Below, piece after piece: positions 8,784 to 17,983 of a stretch of DNA of 33,842 nt. The position numbers and the translations under genes were made by a program. The stretch is from NCBI GenBank assembly GCA_017556585.1, contig JAFYMP010000103.1:1-33842 (forward strand), given 5' to 3'. Under the pieces are notes generated by a model that made no database searches, had not been told where the DNA came from, and saw nothing but the letters and a program-made list of their open reading frames with translations. The DNA is from Bacteroidaceae bacterium (GTDB taxonomy: Bacteria > Bacteroidota > Bacteroidia > Bacteroidales > Bacteroidaceae). Numbering within the stretch: the first letter of the stretch is position 1; the number at the start of each line of letters is the position of its first letter.

Positions 8784-11270
8784 TTATCTAAACAGGTTCA
8801 ACAATGCTATTACAACTGTTGCCAACGATGCTGACGTTGAACTTAAACTGAGAACTTCTGATGTAGTCATACCATCACGTTCACTCTTTGAAGGCACCAC
8901 TATTTCACAACCAGGCTGGATCAGTTTTGATGATGCTTTTCTGGCTCTTGCCACAGAACCGTTCATATATATAACGTACGCTTTACTCTTTTTTGCACTT
9001 TGAGTATAGCCACCGGCCTTATCTACATAATACTTAAGACGCTTGCCCTGGTTGTATGATACTGTATTTGAATACATCACTTCACCATTCATTTTTACAG
9101 TATTTGTAAATGCAGGAACTACAATACGATCACCGTTTCTCAAAGTTATATCTTCATCGCTGCCCGGTTTGTCCATAGCCTTCTGCAGATCTATACCTAC
9201 ATAGAATGTTGTTGCCATATCGATTGATTCTATAGCCAGTGAATCATCGGCAGCAATTATCTTGGCAAGATCCTTCATACGCATACGCTCTTCTTCAGTC
9301 ATAGTGCGTTCCAGACGTGCTCCTTCAGGATATGCTTCGGATGTAAACAGACCTGCACGAACAATCAAATCGCTGAGACGTTCGTTGTTTGTTTTTAGTG
9401 AATAGTTACCCGGGAAGAGCACTTCACCATCTACAATTACACGTTTAATCTCCGTATTACCCGGACTCTTGCGAACATATATTTCATCAAAAGGTTTCAG
9501 GGTAAAATTGTTATCCTGAATTTTCAGTTTTTCATCTATACTGAAAGAGAATATCTCTGATATGGTATCTGATGCAGAAACTGCATTTTTATTGTTTGTC
9601 TTACGTACCACATCAACCTTTGCAATAGAAGCCGTCTCCTTCAAACCACCTGCCTGCAGAATCAGATCCTCAATCTGCATATTATCGGCATACTGGTATT
9701 TGCCGGGGAAGAGTACTTCGCCATATATATGCAATGTCTGTACCTCTCTTACGTCGAACAGGCTTGGTATAAACAGAACATCACCGTTACGCATCTCTAT
9801 ATCGGCAGTTTCACCTTTCAACAAAGCTTCAATATCAACAGCCTGATTGCTTAAAGTCTTATCCGGGTTAGTTCTGCTCAGCAATGCACGTCCCATAAAT
9901 GCATCCTCGCGAACACCACCTGCAAATTCAACAGCTTTCAGCACACTGTTTATTGCATCGTCTATCTGGAACTGACCTGGACGATAAACAGCACCACGCA
10001 CTTCGGCCATATTTGCAAATGTTGTCTGGATGGAATCCACATAAACTGAATCACCATCAGCCAGCAAGAATGATGCCTGCTGGTCTGTAGCAACAGTAAA
10101 TATCTGACGTTGTTTTTCGCCCATTCTTATTACGCGGATATCCTTTTTGTATGCATCTGCAGAAAGTCCGCCTGCATATTCCACCAGATTCTGCAGTGTT
10201 TCTGTAGATTTCATCTCATAAAGCATTGGGCGACGTATGCTACCCTCTATTACCACCATCTGCTTGTATGGTGAAACTATAATTACATCATTATCAGTAA
10301 GACGTATATCCTTGGACAACTTACCATTCTGCAAATAGTCATAAATATCAATTGATGCTATCTCCTTGTTATTTCTGTAAAGCTTAACATCACGCATTGT
10401 ACCTAAATCATTTACACCACCTGCCATATACAGTGCATTGAAGATGGTTGCAAATGATGAAAGCACGTAAGTTCCGGGATTTTCCACTTCGCCCATAACA
10501 TTTACCTGAATAGAGCGTGCCTGACCAAGTGTCAGACTTATCTGTGAACTATTGTTTTCTTCATTCAGACCTGCATCTATCTGTGAAAAGACACGTTTGA
10601 TATGTTTATTTGCTTCAGCAACAGTCATTCCATTCAGATAGACAGGACCTAAGTTTTCCACCATAATATTACCATCGGGCGATATAATTTCACGCACAGT
10701 CATCTGGGAAGCGCCCCATATATCGATAATAACTTCATCGCCTGCACCCAGTTTATAGTCGGCAGGAGTAGCTATATTTACAGATGGTTCAAATGTCAGA
10801 TCCTTGTTCTGGAAAATGCTATGACCATAAATTTCACGTTTCAATGGCATAAACGACTGTTTCAGAAGATACATTGAATCTACAAACAGGAACATGGATT
10901 CATTATACATCAGCTGAAGTTTTTCCTCTTCAGACATTTTGGTTTCAGCCAATCTGTCATCCTCTGTTTGAATAAGATTAAGAGATGATGTACTATTGTT
11001 TCTGGTACGTGACTGAGAATTTGTTGCTTCCGCCATTGTCATTCCCAAAACACCGGTAGATTTCTGCTTTTCATACTTTTCACGCAGAGACTGTAACTGC
11101 TGGATAGAGACTCCCCTGCGATTGAGTTCATACACAATCTGTTCCTGAGAAACGCCTTTCTCCTGTTGTTCAGCTACAAACTGAATAATTTTATCTTCTG
11201 ACATCTGTGCAGATAGAGTCAGAACAGCTGAACATACCAGCACAATCGACAAAAACAATCTCTTTATCAT
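8784..11270 (-). CDS. Outer-membrane polysaccharide export protein with six SLBB repeats (Wza-like)
   Basis: 828 residues from the ATG at 11270. The frame is open to 11303, but that would overlap the priming transferase gene, and MIKRLFLSIVLVCSAVLTLSAQ is a clean signal peptide start. After a helical N-terminal region (MSEDKIIQFVAEQQEKG) comes a poly_export domain (DYKLGAGDEVIIDIWGAS). Six SLBB repeats follow, recognisable by the G-E-V-x-x-P-G-x-Y pattern: VMGEVENPGTY, VIEGSIRRPMLYEM, VRGAVYRPGQF, YGEVLFPGKY, VDGEVLFPGNY and MNGEVMYSNTV. The C-terminus has a hydrophobic stretch (TSASLATVVIALLNLF). It should form the export channel. It is much longer than Wza (about 380 residues), as is usual for Bacteroidales homologues. 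No lipobox is visible. Confidence 0.92.
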   Translation of the reverse strand: MIKRLFLSIVLVCSAVLTLSAQMSEDKIIQFVAEQQEKGVSQEQIVYELNRRGVSIQQLQSLREKYEKQKSTGVLGMTMAEATNSQSRTRNNSTSSLNLIQTEDDRLAETKMSEEEKLQLMYNESMFLFVDSMYLLKQSFMPLKREIYGHSIFQNKDLTFEPSVNIATPADYKLGAGDEVIIDIWGASQMTVREIISPDGNIMVENLGPVYLNGMTVAEANKHIKRVFSQIDAGLNEENNSSQISLTLGQARSIQVNVMGEVENPGTYVLSSFATIFNALYMAGGVNDLGTMRDVKLYRNNKEIASIDIYDYLQNGKLSKDIRLTDNDVIIVSPYKQMVVIEGSIRRPMLYEMKSTETLQNLVEYAGGLSADAYKKDIRVIRMGEKQRQIFTVATDQQASFLLADGDSVYVDSIQTTFANMAEVRGAVYRPGQFQIDDAINSVLKAVEFAGGVREDAFMGRALLSRTNPDKTLSNQAVDIEALLKGETADIEMRNGDVLFIPSLFDVREVQTLHIYGEVLFPGKYQYADNMQIEDLILQAGGLKETASIAKVDVVRKTNNKNAVSASDTISEIFSFSIDEKLKIQDNNFTLKPFDEIYVRKSPGNTEIKRVIVDGEVLFPGNYSLKTNNERLSDLIVRAGLFTSEAYPEGARLERTMTEEERMRMKDLAKIIAADDSLAIESIDMATTFYVGIDLQKAMDKPGSDEDITLRNGDRIVVPAFTNTVKMNGEVMYSNTVSYNQGKRLKYYVDKAGGYTQSAKKSKAYVIYMNGSVARARKASSKLIQPGCEIVVPSKSERDGMTTSEVLSLSSTSASLATVVIALLNLFR

Positions 11271-11280
11271 AAATCTTAAT

Positions 11281-11934
11281 TTAAAATTTCTTACCACTAA
11301 CAATTGACAACACTGTCTTTACAATAATCTTCAAATCCAGCATCAGAGATCTGTTATCAAGATAATCCAGATCGTATTCCAAACGTTTCAGCATCTTATC
11401 CATTGTATCGGTGTATCCGTTGTAGATAGTTGCATACGATGTTATTCCGGGACGCATCAAATATACGTAGTGATAATCGTCTGTCTCTCTATTGATTTGA
11501 TCTATAAAATACTGACGTTCAGGACGTGGTCCTACAAAAGACATGTCGCCCTTCAAAACATTCCAAAGCTGTGGAAGTTCATCTAAATGATGAGCACGCA
11601 GGAAGCGTCCGAATGGAGTCAAATGTCTGTTTCTCTCCTCTTCAAGACGTGGAATACCATCTGATTCTGCATTGACATGCATTGTTCTGAACTTGTATAT
11701 CATAAATGGCTTTCCTTTGTAGCCTATTCGCTCCTGCTTGAATATTATCGGTCCATCATCAAAGAGTAATACTATAGAAAATATCAACATCAATGGGGAG
11801 AGCAAAAGCAGCCCCATAAAGGAAAACACTATATCAAAAGTACGCTTCAGGAATCTCTGAGACTTTGACATCGCATCAAAATGTTCTTTCTCTTTTCGAT
11901 TACCCTTATAGCTGTTTATCTTGTAATTCTGCAT
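11281..11934 (-). CDS. Undecaprenyl-phosphate sugar-1-phosphate transferase (priming enzyme)
   Basis: 217 residues. One membrane helix (about 33-56, FDIVFSFMGLLLLSPLMLIF) is followed by the catalytic domain with the hallmarks of the bacterial sugar transferase family: KQERIGYKGKPFMIYKFRTM, HHLDELPQLWNVLKGDMSFV and GPRPERQYF. It transfers a sugar-1-phosphate from a UDP-sugar to undecaprenyl phosphate and so starts the repeat unit. The protein is the short, single-helix form without the long N-terminal membrane region of WbaP. It is the first gene of the polysaccharide operon, with about 145 bases of leader after the predicted promoter. No NusG-like (UpxY) antiterminator gene is seen upstream; the next gene upstream is fabD on the other strand. 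Confidence 0.93.
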   Translation of the reverse strand: MQNYKINSYKGNRKEKEHFDAMSKSQRFLKRTFDIVFSFMGLLLLSPLMLIFSIVLLFDDGPIIFKQERIGYKGKPFMIYKFRTMHVNAESDGIPRLEEERNRHLTPFGRFLRAHHLDELPQLWNVLKGDMSFVGPRPERQYFIDQINRETDDYHYVYLMRPGITSYATIYNGYTDTMDKMLKRLEYDLDYLDNRSLMLDLKIIVKTVLSIVSGKKF

Positions 11935-12030
11935 AATATTTCTGTTACATATAGTAAACGAAGAATGGCTGTAAAAATTGTATATACATCCTAAAAAACC
12001 ACAACTTCTTAAAGTATCACCAAAAAACCG

Positions 12031-12038
12031 TACCTTTG
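12031..12038 (+). promoter_or_regulatory. Predicted -7 box of the fabD promoter
   Basis: TACCTTTG is an exact TAnnTTTG box. No good TTTG lies at the right distance upstream, so support is from the -7 element and position only. It would give a leader of about 85 bases before fabD, overlapping the opposing polysaccharide promoter. Confidence 0.5.
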
Positions 12039-12084
12039 CAACGCAATTCGGTTATTGGTTATGCCATTTCCGCCTAAAATTGCG

Positions 12085-12116
12085 CAAATTTAGTGAAATA
12101 CAGTATAATAAACAAA
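12085..12116 (-). promoter_or_regulatory. Predicted promoter of the polysaccharide operon
   Basis: Read on the minus strand, TTTG (12116-12113) and TAAATTTG (12092-12085) are 20 bases apart. This matches the Bacteroidales -33 TTTG and -7 TAnnTTTG consensus. The predicted start near 12078 leaves a leader of about 145 bases before the priming transferase gene. The box lies inside the fabD leader, and a CGCAATT/AATTGCG inverted repeat (12042-12048, 12078-12084) sits at the predicted 5' end. Confidence 0.6.
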
Positions 12117-12127
12117 TACATTTAAAA

Positions 12128-12991
12128 ATGAAAGCATTTGTATTCCCGGGTCAGGGTGCCCAATTCTCAGGAATGGGTAAAGACCTTTATGAACAACACG
12201 ACATTGTGAAGCGACTTTTTGAGGAGGCAAACACTATTCTTGGTTTCGATATAACAGGAATAATGTTTGAAGGTAGTGATGAGGATTTACGTCGTACAGA
12301 TATAACTCAACCGGCGGTATTTATTCATTCTGTAGCTGTTGCACGCGCCATGGGCAACGATTTTCAGCCGGATATGGTTGCAGGTCATTCGCTTGGTGAA
12401 TTTTCTGCTCTTGTAGCAGCAGGCGCTCTATCTTTCAGGAGCGGTCTTGAACTTGTGGCAAAACGTGCCAACGCAATGCAAAAAGCATGCGAAATGGTAC
12501 CAGGTACTATGGCAGCCATAATCAATCTTGAAGATGAAAAGATTGAAGAGATATGCAAATCACTCTGCGAACAGGGTTTGACTGTAGTTCCAGCCAACTA
12601 CAACAGTCCCGGACAGGTTGTAATTTCAGGTTCCAGAGAGGCAATTGATGCTGCATGTCCATTAATGCTGGAAGCTGGTGCCAAACGTGCATTGCCATTG
12701 GTTGTTGGCGGAGCTTTCCATTCACCACTTATGACTCCTGCTAAAGACGAATTGGCAAAAGCTATTGCAGAGACAGAATTCAGCAATCCAATCTGCCCAA
12801 TCTATCAGAATGTAGATGCCCTGCCTCACACCAATGCAGAAGAGATTAAACAGAATCTGGTCACTCAGCTTAATTCACCTGTTCGCTGGACACAGAGCGT
12901 TCTGAATATGGTTGCAGACGGTGCAGAAGAATTTACAGAATGTGGCCCGGGTACAGTATTGACAAACCTTATCAAGAGAATCCGTAAATAA
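12128..12991 (+). CDS. fabD: Malonyl-CoA:ACP transacylase
   Basis: 287 residues from the ATG at 12128. The frame is open further upstream, but the family begins exactly at MKAFVFPGQGAQFSGMGKDL. The catalytic serine is Ser88 in VAGHSLGEFSALVAAGAL, and the His partner is His198 in GGAFHSPLM; the conserved Gln of GQGAQ is residue 9. Length is normal for FabD. It charges acyl carrier protein with malonate for fatty acid synthesis in the cytoplasm. The rest of the fab genes are not in the window. The next gene, a GH13 enzyme, starts only 2 bases after its stop, so the two are probably co-transcribed. Confidence 0.96.
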   Translation: MKAFVFPGQGAQFSGMGKDLYEQHDIVKRLFEEANTILGFDITGIMFEGSDEDLRRTDITQPAVFIHSVAVARAMGNDFQPDMVAGHSLGEFSALVAAGALSFRSGLELVAKRANAMQKACEMVPGTMAAIINLEDEKIEEICKSLCEQGLTVVPANYNSPGQVVISGSREAIDAACPLMLEAGAKRALPLVVGGAFHSPLMTPAKDELAKAIAETEFSNPICPIYQNVDALPHTNAEEIKQNLVTQLNSPVRWTQSVLNMVADGAEEFTECGPGTVLTNLIKRIRK

Positions 12992-12993
12992 TT

Positions 12994-14664
12994 ATGGACA
13001 AGATTGTCATATACCAGATATTTACTCGTCTGTTTTGCAACAATAAAAGCGAACTTGCATACAACGGAACAATAGAAAGCAATGGTTGCGGAAAGCTGAA
13101 TAGTTTTAATAATCATATTCTTGAAACCATTCGCAAACAGGGAGTTACACACATCTGGTTTACAGGAGTTATAGCCCACGCTTCACGTACCGATTACAGC
13201 AATAATGGTATTCCAACCTCTCACCCTGCCACTGTTAAAGGTAATGCCGGTTCTCCGTATGCCATAAGAGACTATTTTGACATAGATCCCGATTTGGCAG
13301 AGAACGTAAGATGCAGAATGAAGGAATTCACAAATCTGATAGAACGTGTTCACAATAACGGCATGAAGTTCATTATGGATTTTGTACCTAACCATGTAGC
13401 ACGTGAATACAAGTCTATAAAACGACCAAAAAAGTACGATGACTTGGGAGAAAATGACAACAGGAACTACCATTTTGACAAGGATAACAATTTCTACTAT
13501 ATGCCTGGCGAAAAGCTTGCAGGTGCAATAGACTGGGATGGTTATGTGGAAGAACCTGCCAAAGCAACAGGTAATGACAAATTCGATGCCTACCCCAACC
13601 TATTTGATTGGTATGAAACCGTAAAATTGAACTATGGCGTAGATTATTCATCTCACACGACACATTTTGACCCAATCCCAAATACTTGGCTGAAAATGCG
13701 TGACATACTACTCTATTGGGCAGACAAAGGCATAGATGGATTCCGTTGCGACATGGCAGAAATGGTTCCTGTAGAATTTTGGCACTGGGCTATAGAAAAG
13801 GTCAAAGACAAATATCCTAACATTATTTTTATAGCAGAGATTTATAATCCGGGTTCTTACAGTTCTTACATAAACTACGGACACTTTGATTATATATACG
13901 ATAAGGTAGGAATGTACGATACACTACGTGCAGTTACTACAGGTTCACAGTCGGCAACAGCCATAACATCTTGTTGGCAAAACAGTGGTGAAAACGGTGA
14001 AAAGATGTTGCATTTTATGGAGAACCACGATGAACAGCGTATAGCATCTGATTTCTTTGCCGGAAATGGCATTAAAGGACGTCCCGCTATGGTTGTATCG
14101 GCTTGTATAGACAAATGTCCTATTATGTACTACGCAGGCCAGGAACTTGGCGAAAAAGGAATGGATAACGAAGGATTCAGTGGTATTGATGGTAGAAGCA
14201 CCATCTTTGATTATTGGGCACCCGACACACTGAGCAGATGGTATAAAGATGGGATACTTAACGACAACCATCTTACAAGAGAAGAGATAGATCTTAAAGT
14301 ATTCTATAGCAAACTGTTTAATATATGTTGCACAGAACAATCCATCTCTAATGGTCTCTTTTTCGACTTGATGTATGTAAATCAAGATTCACCTTGCTTT
14401 GATGCTCACAAAGAGTATGCTTTTTTAAGAAAGCAGAATGACGAAATGTTGCTGATTGTAGCCAACTTCGCCGACAAAGCGCAACAATCGCAGGTAGTGA
14501 TACCTGAACATGCATTCAGCTATCTACAAATAGGAAACAGAGGCAGAGTAAATGCTGTAGAACTGTTCACAGGACAAAATGTAACTATAGATTTACAACC
14601 AGATGCACCTATCAATGTGCAGATTCCTGCAAATGGCGCTATAATACTTAAATGTAAGGTATAA
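12994..14664 (+). CDS. GH13 alpha-amylase family glycoside hydrolase, cytoplasmic
   Basis: 556 residues with the four GH13 conserved regions in order: MDFVPNHV (128-135), GIDGFRCDMAE (246-256, nucleophile Asp253), FIAEIYNPG (279-287, acid/base Glu282) and FMENHDEQR (341-349, Asp346). The start MDKIVIYQIFTRLF is the first barrel strand of the family, and there is no signal peptide or lipobox, so it acts in the cytoplasm, probably on storage glycogen or imported malto-oligosaccharides. It is therefore not a SusG-type surface amylase. The C-terminal 80 residues form a beta-rich domain C. No susC/susD genes are nearby. Exact substrate and product are not readable from sequence. Confidence 0.93.
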   Translation: MDKIVIYQIFTRLFCNNKSELAYNGTIESNGCGKLNSFNNHILETIRKQGVTHIWFTGVIAHASRTDYSNNGIPTSHPATVKGNAGSPYAIRDYFDIDPDLAENVRCRMKEFTNLIERVHNNGMKFIMDFVPNHVAREYKSIKRPKKYDDLGENDNRNYHFDKDNNFYYMPGEKLAGAIDWDGYVEEPAKATGNDKFDAYPNLFDWYETVKLNYGVDYSSHTTHFDPIPNTWLKMRDILLYWADKGIDGFRCDMAEMVPVEFWHWAIEKVKDKYPNIIFIAEIYNPGSYSSYINYGHFDYIYDKVGMYDTLRAVTTGSQSATAITSCWQNSGENGEKMLHFMENHDEQRIASDFFAGNGIKGRPAMVVSACIDKCPIMYYAGQELGEKGMDNEGFSGIDGRSTIFDYWAPDTLSRWYKDGILNDNHLTREEIDLKVFYSKLFNICCTEQSISNGLFFDLMYVNQDSPCFDAHKEYAFLRKQNDEMLLIVANFADKAQQSQVVIPEHAFSYLQIGNRGRVNAVELFTGQNVTIDLQPDAPINVQIPANGAIILKCKV

Positions 14665-14689
14665 AACCTTGTTAAGTTCTATAAAATTT

Positions 14690-14723
14690 AGAAGCCTGCA
14701 AACTTTTCAGTATGCAGGCTTCT
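14690..14723. terminator. Bidirectional terminator hairpin between the GH13 gene and carB
   Basis: An 11-base perfect stem (AGAAGCCTGCA at 14690-14700 and TGCAGGCTTCT at 14713-14723) with a 12-base loop lies between two convergent genes. On the minus strand it is followed by TAAATTTTAT, so it fits best as the carB terminator; on the plus strand the T-tract is poor. Confidence 0.75.
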
Positions 14724-14745
14724 ACTCATTAATATCAGTTCAGAA

Positions 14746-17700
14746 TTATTTGAATTCATCCCAACTCTTAATTGGAATATCGTTCACATCGAGAGTACAG
14801 AATGCATTGATAAAGGCATCTGCCAATCTTGCATTTGTGATAAGAGGAATATTCAAATCTACTGCTGCACGGCGTATCTTGTAACCATTTGATAACTCAT
14901 GCTGTGTAAGATCCTTTGGAATATTAACCACCATATCTATCTCCTTATTATGCAACATCTCTAATGCCTGTGGGTGCTGTCCCTCTTCACTTGGCCAATA
15001 AACGCGTGTGTTCTGCACACCATTTTCTGTCAAGTATTTAGACGTACCACCTGTTGCATATAGAGTATATCCCTTTTCGCCCAACAGTTTTGCAGCATCA
15101 AGCATATCTGCTTTCTGTTTTGCAGAACCTGTTGAAAGCAGGATATTCTTTGCAGGAATACGATGACCAACTGATAGCATTGATTCAAGAATTGCATAAC
15201 GTGAATCATCGCCCAAACAACCTACTTCACCGGTAGAAGCCATATCTACACCAAGTACAGGATCGGCTTTCTGCAAACGGTTGAATGAGAACTGTGAAGC
15301 TTTGATACCCACATAATCCACATCGAACAAACTCTTTTCAGGCACCTCTACTGGAATACCCAACATAACCTTTGTAGCTATTTCAATAAGATTGATTTTC
15401 AAAACCTTACTTACAAATGGGAAGCTACGGGATGCACGCAAGTTACATTCAATAACTTTAATATCGTTCTCTTTTGCAAGATACTGAATATTGAAAGGAC
15501 CGCTTATATGAAGTTCTTTTGCAATCTGACGGCTTATACGTTTAATACGTTTTACTGTCTCAACATATAGTTTCTGTGGTGGGAACTGAATTGTAGCATC
15601 ACCTGAATGCACACCCGCAAATTCAATATGTTCACTTATAGCGTATGCAATTATCTCACCATCCTTTGCAACAGCGTCCATTTCCACCTCTTTAGCGTGT
15701 TCAATAAAGCGGCTTACAACTACAGGATGCTGTTTAGATACATCGGCAGCCAACTGCAAGAAACGTTCCAATTCATCCTGATTGCTGCATACATTCATGG
15801 CAGCACCTGAAAGAACGTATGAAGGACGTACCAAAACAGGGAAACCTACTCTATCTATAAATTCTTTGATGTCGTCCATTGATGTCAACTCACTCCATTC
15901 CGGCTGATCAACACCAATTCTGTCCAACATTGCCGAGAATTTCTCTCTGTCTTCTGCGTTGTCAATACATTTGGCAGATGTACCCAGAATAGGAACATTC
16001 ATACCATCCAGACGCATAGCAAGGTTGTTTGGAATCTGTCCACCGGTTGATACAATTACACCGTATGGATTTTCCAATTCTATAACGTCCATTACACGTT
16101 CAAACGACAATTCATCAAAGAACAGACGATCACAAACGTCATAGTCGGTAGAAACTGTTTCCGGATTGCAGTTAATCATAATATTTCTGTAACCCTCCTT
16201 ACGCACTGTATTCAATGCCTGAACACCACACCAGTCAAATTCTACAGAAGAACCAATTCTGTATGCACCCGATCCAAGTACTATGATAGACTTCTTGTCG
16301 TTCATAAATGGTATATCGTGAGCACAACCATTATAGGTCATATACAGATAGTTGGCCTGAGCTGCATATTCACCACCCAAAGTATCAATCTGTTTAACGT
16401 ATGGAAGAACGCCTAACTCTTTACGCAAGTTACGAATTTCCAGGATACCCTGTTCTGAACCCACTTTCTGTTCAATACCTATAGCACGAGAAATCTGGAA
16501 ATCGGAGAAACCGGCACGTTTCGCCTTTTTAAGCAGATCTTTGCTAAGATTTTCAATACCGTTTACAGCGTGCAATTCAGCTGATATATCTGTAATTTTC
16601 TTCAAACGATTCAAGAACCACTTATCAATTTTTGTAAGTTCATAAATCTTGTCTATTGAATAGCCACTTTCAAGAGCCTGACTGATAGCAAACATACGCT
16701 TATCTGTTGGTTCTTTCAGAGCCTGATCCAGATTCTTGAATGTAAGTGTCTTATTTTCAACAAAACCGTGCATTCCCTGGTTAATCATACGGATACCCTT
16801 CTGAATAACCTCTTCGAATGAACGACCTATAGACATAACTTCGCCCACAGATTTCATACTTGAACCAAGTTCTTTATCAACACCATGGAATTTTGAAAGG
16901 TCCCAACGAGGAATCTTACAAACCACATAGTCAACAGATGGTTCAAAGAAATCTGTTGTAGTCTTTGTTATTGAGTTCTTCAATTCATACAGGCTGTAAC
17001 CCAATCCCAATTTACAAGCCACAAATGCAAGTGGATAACCGGTAGCCTTTGAAGCAAGAGCCGATGAACGGCTAAGACGGGCATTAACCTCAATTACACG
17101 ATACTCTTCAGACTGTGGATCGAAAGCAAACTGAATGTTACATTCACCTACTATGCCCACGTGACGAGCTACACGTGTACCTATTTCACACAGTTTCTGA
17201 ACTTCGTGTGCAGTCAGTGTCTGTGTTGGAGCAACAACAATACTTTCACCGGTATGAATACCTAATGGATCGAAGTTCTCCATACTACATACTATGATGC
17301 AGTTATCATTTTTATCACGAACAATTTCAAATTCAATTTCCTTCCAGCCCTTCAAACTCTTCTCTACAAGAATCTGTGGTGAGAAAGCAAAAGATTTTTC
17401 GGCCAACTTGTTCAATTCTTCTTCGTTATCGCAGAAACCCGATCCAAGTCCGCCAAGTGCGTATGCTGAACGAATAATAACAGGATAACCCAACTCTTTT
17501 GCAGCCGCACGAGCATCTTCCATACTCTCTACAGCATGTGATTTAATGGTCTCTACTCCTATTTCATCAAGACGTTCAATAAAGAGTTCGCGGTCTTCAG
17601 TATCCATGATAGCCTGAACCTGAGTACCCAAAACCTGAACATTATATTTTTCAAATACACCTGCCTGATACAGAGATACACCGCAGTTCAATGCTGTCTG

Positions 17701-17976
17701 ACCACCAAATGCCAACAAAATTGCATCCGGACGTTCCTTTTCAATAACTTTCTCTACAAAGAACGGAGTAACAGGAAGGAAATATACCTTATCGGCTACA
17801 CCTTCACTAGTCTGCACTGTTGCAATATTCGGGTTGATAAGAACAGTTTCTATGTTCTCTTCTTTCAGAGCTTTTAATGCCTGAGAACCTGAATAATCGA
17901 ATTCACCTGCTTCACCAATCTTTAGGGCACCAGAACCCAACAGAAGCACTTTGTTTATCTTATTTATATCGGCCAT
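14746..17976 (-). CDS. carB: Carbamoyl-phosphate synthase large subunit
   Basis: 1076 residues, the normal length. It starts MADINKINKVLLLGSGALKI and has two homologous ATP-grasp halves. Recognisable signatures include GGQTALNCGVSLY, VIRSAYALGGLGSG and ESIVVAPTQTL in the first half, and VLGSGAYRIGSSVEFDWCG, VSTGGQIPNNLA and LVRPSYVLSGAAM in the second. The last ~140 residues are the allosteric MGS-like domain (YTLYATGGTSKYL). It makes carbamoyl phosphate from bicarbonate, ammonia and two ATP for pyrimidine and arginine synthesis. It begins 7 bases after carA. All main catalytic features look intact, so it should work with free ammonia even if its CarA partner cannot release ammonia from glutamine. 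Confidence 0.97.
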   Translation of the reverse strand: MADINKINKVLLLGSGALKIGEAGEFDYSGSQALKALKEENIETVLINPNIATVQTSEGVADKVYFLPVTPFFVEKVIEKERPDAILLAFGGQTALNCGVSLYQAGVFEKYNVQVLGTQVQAIMDTEDRELFIERLDEIGVETIKSHAVESMEDARAAAKELGYPVIIRSAYALGGLGSGFCDNEEELNKLAEKSFAFSPQILVEKSLKGWKEIEFEIVRDKNDNCIIVCSMENFDPLGIHTGESIVVAPTQTLTAHEVQKLCEIGTRVARHVGIVGECNIQFAFDPQSEEYRVIEVNARLSRSSALASKATGYPLAFVACKLGLGYSLYELKNSITKTTTDFFEPSVDYVVCKIPRWDLSKFHGVDKELGSSMKSVGEVMSIGRSFEEVIQKGIRMINQGMHGFVENKTLTFKNLDQALKEPTDKRMFAISQALESGYSIDKIYELTKIDKWFLNRLKKITDISAELHAVNGIENLSKDLLKKAKRAGFSDFQISRAIGIEQKVGSEQGILEIRNLRKELGVLPYVKQIDTLGGEYAAQANYLYMTYNGCAHDIPFMNDKKSIIVLGSGAYRIGSSVEFDWCGVQALNTVRKEGYRNIMINCNPETVSTDYDVCDRLFFDELSFERVMDVIELENPYGVIVSTGGQIPNNLAMRLDGMNVPILGTSAKCIDNAEDREKFSAMLDRIGVDQPEWSELTSMDDIKEFIDRVGFPVLVRPSYVLSGAAMNVCSNQDELERFLQLAADVSKQHPVVVSRFIEHAKEVEMDAVAKDGEIIAYAISEHIEFAGVHSGDATIQFPPQKLYVETVKRIKRISRQIAKELHISGPFNIQYLAKENDIKVIECNLRASRSFPFVSKVLKINLIEIATKVMLGIPVEVPEKSLFDVDYVGIKASQFSFNRLQKADPVLGVDMASTGEVGCLGDDSRYAILESMLSVGHRIPAKNILLSTGSAKQKADMLDAAKLLGEKGYTLYATGGTSKYLTENGVQNTRVYWPSEEGQHPQALEMLHNKEIDMVVNIPKDLTQHELSNGYKIRRAAVDLNIPLITNARLADAFINAFCTLDVNDIPIKSWDEFK

Positions 17977-17983
17977 AGTCTAA

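Noticed and set aside
13945-14385. Minus-strand ORF of 146 codons inside the GH13 gene
   Set aside because: It lies wholly within a gene with all four GH13 motifs, and its translation looks like a shadow frame.
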